Shown: positions 1 through 6,398 of the stretch, in pieces
Position numbering within the stretch: position 1 is the first letter of the stretch
How the letters are laid out: every line of letters starts with the position of its first letter
Source of the DNA: Gammaproteobacteria bacterium
GTDB taxonomy: Bacteria > Pseudomonadota > Gammaproteobacteria > Methylococcales > Methylomonadaceae
Assembly: GCA_024511045.1 (NCBI GenBank)
Contig: JANEMG010000005.1
Span: 1 to 19,439 of the forward strand
Reading direction: 5' to 3'
Length of the DNA: 19,439 nt
Translations under genes and position numbers: made by a program
Notes under the pieces: generated by a model
The model's input: only the letters and a program-made list of their open reading frames with translations
Told to the model about the DNA's origin: nothing
The model's database searches: none

Positions 1-46
1 AAATATTGGACGGGAGAATGGATCCACCATAGAAATACGTAATTAT

Positions 47-61
47 TGAGAATCATTCGCA
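47..61. promoter_or_regulatory. Fur-box-like sequence
   Basis: TGAGAATCATTCGCA matches the 7-1-7 Fur consensus TGATAATNATTATCA at 11 of the 14 specified positions, inside an AT-rich patch. No intact gene starts just downstream: the next reading frame is the truncated TIGR04073 fragment. It may be a remnant of a lost promoter or chance. It also overlaps the end of a minus-strand open frame that closes at 43. Confidence 0.3.
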
Positions 62-105
62 TCCACAGGGTGCGCAGCATTCAACCAGCCAAAATCAATT
101 TTTAG

Positions 106-363
106 TTTTGCATATGGCTCACCAATGACAGCAATATTTTCTGGGGGTTGTCCGGCGGCACCGCCAAGGGCATCATCAACATGGCCGGCCGTATCGGCGT
201 AGGCGTCGCAGATGTGATCACATTCTGGCTGCCCACCGAACCCATCGCCCAGCCCGATTACATCTGGAAGGACTTCGATGTCGACACCACCTATGGCGAA
301 GTGTTCCGCTTGAACAAGGACGTGTTCCATTCGGAAAACGATGCGCCGGAATACGTCGAATAA
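106..363 (+). pseudogene. 5'-truncated exosortase-associated TIGR04073-family protein
   Basis: The frame is open from just after a stop at 103-105 to TAA at 361-363. From about base 118 it reads like the C-terminal two thirds of the small secreted TIGR04073 family: TNDSNIFWGL, then a glycine-rich segment (GGTAKGIINMAGRIGVG), then ITFWLPTEP and the DYIWKDF/VDTTYG tail. Full members begin with a signal peptide and a conserved 'GxANLxTGxxEIPKN' stretch. Neither occurs in any of the three plus-strand frames of bases 1-117, so the front of the gene is missing rather than frameshifted. A start at TTG 148 or ATG 181 could still be called, but either would give a product with no export signal. The family's function is unknown; it is associated with exosortase/PEP-CTERM genomes. 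Confidence 0.6.
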
Positions 364-384
364 CCATCCCTTCTTCTGTATACC

Positions 385-410
385 CCACGCTGCACATCCC
401 TGCAGCGTGG
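385..410. terminator. Perfect 10-bp hairpin between convergent genes
   Basis: CCACGCTGCA at 385-394 pairs perfectly with TGCAGCGTGG at 401-410 around a 6-nt loop. It lies between the stop of the TIGR04073 fragment (363) and the stop of the convergent sirtuin gene (414). Neither side has a clear T-run, so it would be a weak or Rho-assisted bidirectional terminator. Confidence 0.5.
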
Positions 411-413
411 CCA

Positions 414-1130
414 TCAATGGATGCCTTTGCTGATCCAGAGTCTGACCAGTTCCGGTACTTTTTCCGCCGCCTTGCTGCGATGCCAGATGATATCCGGCGG
501 AACGCCTTCCAGTTGCGGTGCAACAACATGCTTCTGTACGCCGCGCGGCACGTATTCCAGCAGCGATGCCGCCGGATAGACCGCCAGCAAGGTACCGATA
601 ACCACGAACAGGTCCGCCTGCCGGGTGATATCGACAGCCTCTTCGAATGCCGGCACATCCTCGTAAAACCACACCACGTGCGGACGGAGCTGGCTGCCCA
701 GTTCGCATCGATCACCCAGTACGATATCCTTGTCGCCCAGATCATAAAGCAGCGTCGGATCCTTCGTGCTCCGGCTCTTCATGATTTCGCCGTGCAGGTG
801 CAGGACATTTTTTGAACCCGCCCGTTCATGCAGATCATCGATATTCTGGGTGATGATGCTGACCCGGTAATAGTCAGCCAGTTCCGCCAGCGCAAAATGG
901 GCGGCATTGGGCCTGGCCTGACGCACCTGCTGGCGGCGCTGGTTGTAGAATTCCAGCACCTTTGCCGGATCCTTCTCCCACCCCTTCGGTGTTGCGACCT
1001 CCTCGATAGCATATTGCTGCCAGATGCCATCGGCATCACGAAAGGTCTGCAGGCCGCTTTCGGCGCTGATTCCAGCGCCGGTAAAAACCACGATGTGCGG
1101 CAGTGCCCTGTCTGTCTGTTGGTCAGTCAT
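414..1130 (-). CDS. Sir2-family NAD-dependent protein deacylase, zinc-cysteine-less type
   Basis: Sirtuins remove acyl groups from protein lysines using NAD+. This 238-residue protein shows the Rossmann NAD motif GAGISAESGLQTFRD (18-32), TQNIDDLHERAG (94-105) and HLHGE with the catalytic His113. Tyr62 and Arg65 in FYNQRR sit where SIRT5/CobB-type desuccinylases have their acyl-carboxylate-binding Tyr and Arg. It is similar to E. coli CobB in layout (RPHVVWF at 149-155, VYPAA at 184-188). The four cysteines that bind structural zinc are missing: only Cys142 remains in the whole protein. The usual GTS motif of the NAD pocket reads GTL (179-181). Zinc-less sirtuins are a known subgroup, so it may be active. 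The start is ATG at 1130, with no strong ribosome site. Neighbours give no functional hint. Confidence 0.9.
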   Translation of the reverse strand: MTDQQTDRALPHIVVFTGAGISAESGLQTFRDADGIWQQYAIEEVATPKGWEKDPAKVLEFYNQRRQQVRQARPNAAHFALAELADYYRVSIITQNIDDLHERAGSKNVLHLHGEIMKSRSTKDPTLLYDLGDKDIVLGDRCELGSQLRPHVVWFYEDVPAFEEAVDITRQADLFVVIGTLLAVYPAASLLEYVPRGVQKHVVAPQLEGVPPDIIWHRSKAAEKVPELVRLWISKGIH

Positions 1131-1274
1131 GATTTGCTGCTGCTCTGCATCACAGAGTCATATTTTCGATAACAGCCGGCATTTCCTGAACGGTACATCC
1201 GGCTTATGGTCAAGGACAATCCTGCCGGTTACGTTACAGGGCGTAAATTGCTGCAGCAGGGGCAAACAATGTGT

Positions 1275-1298
1275 ATTAGTATTTTGCAGTATACTAAT
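1275..1298. promoter_or_regulatory. Perfect 8-8-8 palindrome, operator candidate
   Basis: ATTAGTAT at 1275-1282 and ATACTAAT at 1291-1298 are exact inverted copies separated by 8 bases, so half-site centres are 16 bp apart. This is compatible with a dimeric repressor. It lies 145 bases upstream of the sirtuin start and about 400 bases upstream of the outer-membrane protein gene. No regulator is identified. Confidence 0.3.
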
Positions 1299-1523
1299 TA
1301 TTTGTTAACATACCGCCTCTCTGCGTGACATATTGTAATATTATACCCCCCGCACATGAAATTTATGCACTGGCCTCGATAAGCATACCAGCAAAATATT
1401 TCCACAAGCTTCAGCCCTTTACCAAAACAAAAAACCACGGTCAATCAATGCAGTGCCATGACTGTCATCCTACGCTTGTCAATACAAAAAAGTTGCTGCA
1501 CTGCTATCGGGAAGACCAATAAA

Positions 1524-1604
1524 GTTCATTTCGACGGCAGGAGAAATCCTGGGCGCCATGGCAATGCGCCAACGCTCAAGATCCCTCCTGGCGTCGGGAT
1601 GACA
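1524..1604 (-). repeat. Dispersed palindromic repeat, copy 1
   Basis: The outer arms CGACGGCAGGAG (1532-1543) and CTCCTGGCGTCG (1585-1596) pair at 11 of 12 positions. Inside is a small hairpin CAGGA-GAAA-TCCTG (1538-1551) with a GNRA-type loop, and a second hairpin GGCGC/GCGCC (1552-1570). The reverse complement of 1578-1601 matches 13535-13558 at 22 of 24 positions. The other end (GAAATGA and GATTTCTCC blocks) also recurs at 13589-13613. It is therefore a mobile or REP-like palindromic element rather than a unique terminator. Confidence 0.6.
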
Positions 1605-1698
1605 AGAATTACAGGATTTCAGAAAAGCTGAGGGGTATACGTATTCAGGTAATATTTTTGAATGTCGACTGAAAATTACATGCTACCAGGAATTTTTT

Positions 1699-2742
1699 AT
1701 GTCCAGTATAACCACCCACAACTTCCGTTCCCTGGCCAATACAGCTGCCGCACTGGCTGCCTGTTTGCCACTCTCCGGTCCGGTACAGGCAGAATGGTCC
1801 GGAGGATTGGCTGCCAATGCCTTCTATACCGATGATATAGGACTTTTTTCCGTATCCCGACGGCTCTCCCTGGAAGAAGACCCGACGCAACCCATTGTCG
1901 ACGAACCGGACCAGGGAACTGATTTTGTCTATGAACCGAATGCCTATGCTCGCTGGACTACAGACAACAGACTGGGTGAACTGCAAATTTCACTGGATGC
2001 CGGGGGATATATTTTTCAAGATCACTCAGACTATACGCACGGCTTCTCCCAACTTTCGCTTGCCCAGGATCTCGGTGAAAGCACAACAATCAAACTGCTC
2101 TATGACTACATCCCCGGGTTGTTTATCGGCAGAAATTCATTACCCCACGAACAACACAGTGCAACTGAAGCACAGCAGGAGCAGGAGGCGGAGGCGGATG
2201 AACGACTAGACAGTCATATCTGGGCGCTGCATCTGGAGCAGGATTTGAATGAACAAGTCATTGCCCGCGGCCTGGTCCGTTATGGCCTCAGAGACTACGA
2301 GCCGCCCTTTGGTTACCGCGACATCCAGTTTTTTACCGTCGGCGCGCACCTGGAGTGGATTATCACCTCCGATATAGAGCTATTGGTCGGCTATCATTTC
2401 GAACGCGGCTATACCGAAAGGGACAAAACCGTCATTTATCAGGACGATATTGGCTACATCAATCATTTCGCCTCTGCAGAACTGAAAATACGTCTGCTTC
2501 CTGCGCTCGAACTGATGGCAATCTTCGATTACGAACACAATGACTTTACCAGCCCCTATGCCCAGGATATACACCATGACGGCAATGAAAACGTCTACCA
2601 GGGAGAGCTGGAACTGTTGTATGAACTGACCGACATGACAACTCTCAAGGCCGGCTGGCAGCACGGCAAACGCAAGTTCAATTATGAAGCGCAAAGCGTC
2701 CGCAACAACAATGCCTGGCTGGGTATGGAATTACACTTCTGA
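1699..2742 (+). CDS. Outer-membrane beta-barrel protein, family not recognised
   Basis: The 347-residue product has a signal peptide with a hydrophobic core (residues 12-28) and a likely cleavage after VQA at 29-31. What follows is a run of alternating polar and hydrophobic strands typical of a porin-like barrel, e.g. AYARWTTDNRLGELQISLDAGGYIF and LELMAIFDYEHNDF. It ends in LGMELHF, whose terminal Phe is the usual BAM-recognition signal. A strongly acidic, Gln/Glu-rich stretch around residues 154-171 (AQQEQEAEADERLDS) probably forms an extracellular loop. AGGA at 1688-1691 lies 7 bases before ATG, supporting the start. It stands alone, with the sirtuin gene divergent and the response-regulator gene convergent. 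I do not recognise the substrate or subfamily. Confidence 0.75.
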   Translation: MSSITTHNFRSLANTAAALAACLPLSGPVQAEWSGGLAANAFYTDDIGLFSVSRRLSLEEDPTQPIVDEPDQGTDFVYEPNAYARWTTDNRLGELQISLDAGGYIFQDHSDYTHGFSQLSLAQDLGESTTIKLLYDYIPGLFIGRNSLPHEQHSATEAQQEQEAEADERLDSHIWALHLEQDLNEQVIARGLVRYGLRDYEPPFGYRDIQFFTVGAHLEWIITSDIELLVGYHFERGYTERDKTVIYQDDIGYINHFASAELKIRLLPALELMAIFDYEHNDFTSPYAQDIHHDGNENVYQGELELLYELTDMTTLKAGWQHGKRKFNYEAQSVRNNNAWLGMELHF

Positions 2743-2921
2743 TCTTCTTGCAGGATGTCATTGATCCCCCTTGTGGCATATCACCACCTAGCAGCATGGG
2801 CCTTGCCAAAGAAATGCGGGGCTTTTTCAAGCCTGATTCCCGTAGTGGATATAGACGCTCTCCCCCCTCCACCATTTTCCATGAATCACCCGTACTGACG
2901 CAGGTGGTCCCGTCACTTTTC

Positions 2922-4301
2922 TCAACTACCTTTTAAATGGTACTTCTGCACGCGGTAGCGCAGGGTCTCCCGTGTGGTTCCCAGCATCCTGGCGGCCGCA
3001 GCGACATTGTTGCCGGTGCGTTCCAGCACTTCCTGAATGATATATCTTTCCATATCCTGCATGGTCAATGTTCCATCCAGAGGCAAAAAGATGCCGTTTT
3101 CCGCTGCAGCTGCAGAACGACCCACCTGATTTGGCAGCTGCAGCCACTGTTCAGGAAAAATCTCGCCGGTAGCCAGCAGCACGCAGCGCTCGATGATGTT
3201 GCGCAGTTCACGGATATTGCCAGGCCAATGGTAACCGCGCAGTTTTTCCCAGACAGTATGCGGGATCTCCCGGATATTTTTTCCGAACTTGGCATTGTTT
3301 TCCGCGATAAAAAACTGCACCAGATCCTGCAAATCCTCCATGCGCTCCCTGAGCGGTGGTATGTGCAGATTGATGACATTCAGGCGATGGTACAGATCCT
3401 GCCTGAATTTTCCCTCGCCTACCACCTGCTGCAGATCCTGATTGGTGGCTGCAATGATCTGGACATCGACGTCTATTTCATGTTCCCCGCCCAGTCGGCG
3501 AATGCGCAACTCTTCCACCGCCTTGAGTAATTTCCCTTGCAGTTCCAGGTCCATTTCACCAATCTCATCCAGAAACAGCGTGCCTGTATGAGCCTGTTCG
3601 AACAACCCACGGCGCCGTTTTCTGGCGCCGGTAAATGCCCCCGCTTCATAACCAAACAGTTCCGACTCCAGTAATTCATGCGGCAGCGCCGCACAATTCA
3701 ACTCCACCAGGGGACCTTTGGCGCGCTTTCCCGAATAGTGCAGCACCTTGGCAACCAGCCCCTTGCCCGTCCCCGTTTCACCAGTGATGACCAGACTGGA
3801 AAACGGCACCTGCGCCATTTGTTCCACCATATCACGCAGCATGCACATGGCCGGGCTTTTACCGGTCAATGTACGAAGGGAATATCTGCTGTTCTGTTCC
3901 CGGACTTGGTTTTCCAGGCGGCGCTGTGCTCTGGCACTGCGTGCCGCCCCTTCCACCAGCAGATCGAGACGCTCCAGCGCGCAAGGCTTTTCGACGAAAT
4001 CATAGGCCCCCAGGCGCACCGCCCGCACAGAATCCGCCACCGATCCATAGCCGGTCAGAAACAGCCATTCGGTACTGTTTATGGCATCTTTGCAGCGCCC
4101 CATGAAATCCAGCGCATTGCCATCCGGCAGATTCATGTCCGACAGCAGCACCAATGGATCGACGCGTTGTTCCTGAATGCATTTTCCGGCTTCCGCCAAG
4201 GTCCTGACCAGGGTGGTTTCCCAGCCCTGCTTGGAAAAATGACGGGCCAGCTCGTTGCCCAGCAATTTTTCATCCTCGATGATCAGCAGACTGTCTCTCA
4301 T
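2922..4301 (-). CDS. NtrC-family sigma-54-dependent response regulator
   Basis: This cytoplasmic transcription activator (459 residues) is phosphorylated by the adjacent kinase and then opens sigma-54 promoters. The receiver domain (about 3-120) has the acidic pair Glu9-Asp10, phospho-acceptor Asp55, Thr83 and Lys105. The AAA+ domain has Walker A GETGTGKG (174-181), the sigma-54-contacting loop GAFTGA (221-226) and Walker B LFLDE (Asp245). The C-terminus is a Fis-type helix-turn-helix (NNVAAAARMLGTTRETLRYRV). All key residues are intact. Its start ATG overlaps the kinase stop by 4 bases (ATGA), so the two are translationally coupled. It ends the minus-strand run that begins with hyfB. Sigma-54-like promoters in 13350-13365 and 13921-13937 are its natural candidate targets (inference). 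Confidence 0.95.
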   Translation of the reverse strand: MRDSLLIIEDEKLLGNELARHFSKQGWETTLVRTLAEAGKCIQEQRVDPLVLLSDMNLPDGNALDFMGRCKDAINSTEWLFLTGYGSVADSVRAVRLGAYDFVEKPCALERLDLLVEGAARSARAQRRLENQVREQNSRYSLRTLTGKSPAMCMLRDMVEQMAQVPFSSLVITGETGTGKGLVAKVLHYSGKRAKGPLVELNCAALPHELLESELFGYEAGAFTGARKRRRGLFEQAHTGTLFLDEIGEMDLELQGKLLKAVEELRIRRLGGEHEIDVDVQIIAATNQDLQQVVGEGKFRQDLYHRLNVINLHIPPLRERMEDLQDLVQFFIAENNAKFGKNIREIPHTVWEKLRGYHWPGNIRELRNIIERCVLLATGEIFPEQWLQLPNQVGRSAAAAENGIFLPLDGTLTMQDMERYIIQEVLERTGNNVAAAARMLGTTRETLRYRVQKYHLKGS

Positions 4302-5776
4302 GGGTTGCAGGGAAGTATAAAAGTGGCGCAGGCATGGCCCTGGCTGTCGTTTTGCAATTCCAGCTTCCCGCCATGCGCTTTGGCGAAGCGCTGCACCATC
4401 GGCAGTCCCAGACCGGTACCATGTTCCCGGTAGCTGGCAAAGGGTCTGACGCCCTGCTCCAGCAACTCCTCGGGAAAAGCCGATCCACTATCTGTGATTT
4501 TGAAGAACACCTGGTCATGCCTCCGGCAAACATGAAGATCCACCGTTCCGGCCTGGTCGCCGATGGACTGAATGGCATTGAGCAGCAGATTCAACAATGC
4601 CTGGCGCAATTCATTCTCCGGCAGAAAAATGTGCAAACTTTCCTCGACACGATGCTGCAAGGCAATATTTTCCTGCGCCTGATATTGCAACAGTGTCATC
4701 AGTTCGTCGATCAACCTGGTCAAATCGATATGCTTCGCTTTTTCCGGCGTCTGCCTGGAATAGGCCAGCAGGTCATTGAGCCTGCCGGTCAGGCGCTTCA
4801 CTTCCTGGTTGACCAATTGCAGACGTCCTGCCATCTCTTCGTCGGTGATTTCATTGTACATATTCTCCAGCGCCATCTGTATCCCCGCCAGTGGGTTGCG
4901 CAGCTCATGTGCAGTACTGGCAGCCAACTCCCCCACGGCCGCAAGCCGCTCCGCCCGGGCCAGGCTATGGCTTTGCTCCAAAAGGGTACGGGTCACCTGA
5001 CGGACTTCCTTCTCCAGCGTATCGGTATGCGAGCGATGCTCCTTTTCCAGTTCCGAGAGTCGTGTCACCAGCTGATTGTAGTTGTTGAACAATGGCTGCA
5101 TGACGGAATCGCTGGCACCCTCCTCGATTGGGCGCCGCTCCCCCTTCACCAGATTGGACAACAATTTCTCGAGAGCCCTGATTGGCGTGAAAACCCGGCG
5201 ATTGAGAAAAAAATTACCCGTTACCAGCAGCAACAAAAAAATGCTGGAAGGAATGAGAATGGCCAACTGCAGCTCCAGTTGACTGTCTGAATACACCTTG
5301 TCCAGCAACTCTTCCTCCTCCCGGATTTGCTGCAGCAAAACTTCGCGCGACAATCGCAGCGCCTTGGCCAAGTCCATCCGGGTTCCCTGCCCGACATGGG
5401 CCAGCAAGTCTTGCAGCTCCTTCAATGACTGCCGTTCATCCTTGCCGGCGGGGTGCCGCTTTTCCAGAAAATCCAGGATCTGTGAGCGCAGCTCCCAGTG
5501 ACCTTGCCGGCCAGTCACATCAGCCAGAGGGGAAGATGATGCTGCCGCCTGTTCCTGATTGTTCAGCATTTCGAACACCAGCTGCAGGAGCTGGTTGCCC
5601 TGCTCGATATCCTGTTTGATCGTCTCGATGCGCTGCAGATTTCTCCAGGTCATCCCCCCCAGTGCAAACAGTTCGATCATCACCAGAGAACCCAGTACCA
5701 TGGCAACAATGATAAAAGGTCTGTATATTGGCTTGTATTCTTTCCGCATCGATAGGCTGTTTTGATCAGTCGTCAC
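4298..5776 (-). CDS. Membrane sensor histidine kinase (NtrB-like)
   Basis: This is the partner of the response regulator. The 492 residues comprise TM1 (about 20-43), a mostly helical periplasmic domain (about 44-169), TM2 (170-191), a HAMP linker (about 192-245) and a coiled-coil segment. Then comes HisKA with phospho-acceptor His290 in STAHELRNPLAG, and an ATPase domain with Asn400 (N box), DSGSAFP (429 onward) and GTGLGLP (453-459). The G1 box carries Ala where a second Gly is common, which other kinases tolerate. The periplasmic domain has no family I recognise, so the signal is unknown. The start used is GTG at 5776; ATG at 5749 (MRKEYKP) is an equally possible start, and neither has a clear ribosome site. 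It begins 106 bases after hyfI on the same strand. Confidence 0.92.
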   Translation of the reverse strand: MTTDQNSLSMRKEYKPIYRPFIIVAMVLGSLVMIELFALGGMTWRNLQRIETIKQDIEQGNQLLQLVFEMLNNQEQAAASSSPLADVTGRQGHWELRSQILDFLEKRHPAGKDERQSLKELQDLLAHVGQGTRMDLAKALRLSREVLLQQIREEEELLDKVYSDSQLELQLAILIPSSIFLLLLVTGNFFLNRRVFTPIRALEKLLSNLVKGERRPIEEGASDSVMQPLFNNYNQLVTRLSELEKEHRSHTDTLEKEVRQVTRTLLEQSHSLARAERLAAVGELAASTAHELRNPLAGIQMALENMYNEITDEEMAGRLQLVNQEVKRLTGRLNDLLAYSRQTPEKAKHIDLTRLIDELMTLLQYQAQENIALQHRVEESLHIFLPENELRQALLNLLLNAIQSIGDQAGTVDLHVCRRHDQVFFKITDSGSAFPEELLEQGVRPFASYREHGTGLGLPMVQRFAKAHGGKLELQNDSQGHACATFILPCNP

Positions 5777-5805
5777 AGGAATTGTCTGCTGAACCAGTCT
5801 CTTTT

Positions 5806-5880
5806 GCCAGACAACTTTTCCGGATGCGGGACTGCTCTCTGCAAGTTGTACTGGAAAAACCGGAAACTTCCTGGTCTGGC
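5806..5880 (-). other. Intercistronic stem-loop region between hyfI and the kinase gene
   Basis: Two alternative pairings share the same left arm: CCAG-ACAACTT (5807-5817) with AAGTTGT-A-CTGG (5843-5854), and GCCAGAC (5806-5812) with GTCTGGC (5874-5880). Because they are mutually exclusive, this could be an RNA switch, a processing site or partial attenuation between the complex genes and the regulator genes. No T-run follows. Confidence 0.35.
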
Positions 5881-5882
5881 TG

Positions 5883-6389
5883 TTATCGCATCATGCCCAG
5901 CAGGCCCTTCAGCAGCATTTCCGGTGACGGCGGACAGCCGGGGATCACGACATCGACCGGAATGACATTGGCGACTGCACCGCAGCTTGCATAGGATACA
6001 CCAAATTCCCCACCACAGGCGGCGCAGTCGCCTGCCGCGATGACCCACTTGGGATTGGGAGTCGCTTCATAAGTGCGCAGCAGGGCGGTCTGCATGTGTC
6101 GCGAAACCGGCCCCGTCACCAGCAGTACATCGGCGTGCCGCGGCGAAGCGACAAAATGAATGCCGAAACGCTCGACATCGTAGAATGGATTGTTCAGTGC
6201 ATGAATCTCCAGTTCGCAGCCATTACAGGACCCGGCATCCACTTCGCGTATCGCGAGGCTGCCGGAAAAACACCTGTCGATATGACGTTTTACTTCGATG
6301 CCCAGCTGCTCCAGTTCGGAGTCTTTCGGTTTCTTGAAGCGCTCGGTGACAACGCCTGTTTTCAGGGTTTTTACAAAGAGTCTCAACAT
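5883..6389 (-). CDS. hyfI: HyfI/NuoB-like small [4Fe-4S] subunit of Ehr-type complex
   Basis: This is the peripheral electron-transfer subunit, which sits between the large subunit and the membrane arm. The 168 residues (E. coli HyfI has about 250) keep the four ligands of the N2/proximal [4Fe-4S] cluster: Cys55 and Cys58 in SCNGCE, Cys122 in GDCAACGG and Cys152 in PGCPPSP. The first 30 or so residues resemble the family's amphipathic N-terminal anchor (LRLFVKTLKTG). AGGA about 7 bases before ATG supports the start, 9 bases after the hyfG stop. It is the last gene of the complex before the two-component genes. The HyfI name is by homology; with this large subunit it is unlikely to serve a hydrogenase. 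Confidence 0.9.
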   Translation of the reverse strand: MLRLFVKTLKTGVVTERFKKPKDSELEQLGIEVKRHIDRCFSGSLAIREVDAGSCNGCELEIHALNNPFYDVERFGIHFVASPRHADVLLVTGPVSRHMQTALLRTYEATPNPKWVIAAGDCAACGGEFGVSYASCGAVANVIPVDVVIPGCPPSPEMLLKGLLGMMR

Positions 6390-6398
6390 GCTATTGTC

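Larger units (their letters stand above)
1131..1698. other. Gene-free region with palindromes and a dispersed repeat
   Basis: No convincing gene lies here; a 65-codon frame at 1325-1522 has no recognisable features. The region holds three things: a REP-like pair AGCCGG (1174-1179) / CCGGCT (1199-1204), an AT-rich perfect palindrome (1275-1298), and one copy of a palindromic dispersed repeat (about 1524-1604). It must also contain the promoters of the divergent sirtuin and outer-membrane protein genes. I could not assign a confident -35/-10 pair. Confidence 0.6.

Noticed and set aside
1325..1522. A 65-codon plus-strand frame containing CHDCH
   Set aside because: It has no ribosome site, no domain and AT-rich intergenic composition. 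The cysteine-histidine cluster is too short to suggest a metal site.
4334..5290. A 318-codon plus-strand frame opposite the kinase gene
   Set aside because: It is a shadow of the histidine kinase, without recognisable motifs of its own.
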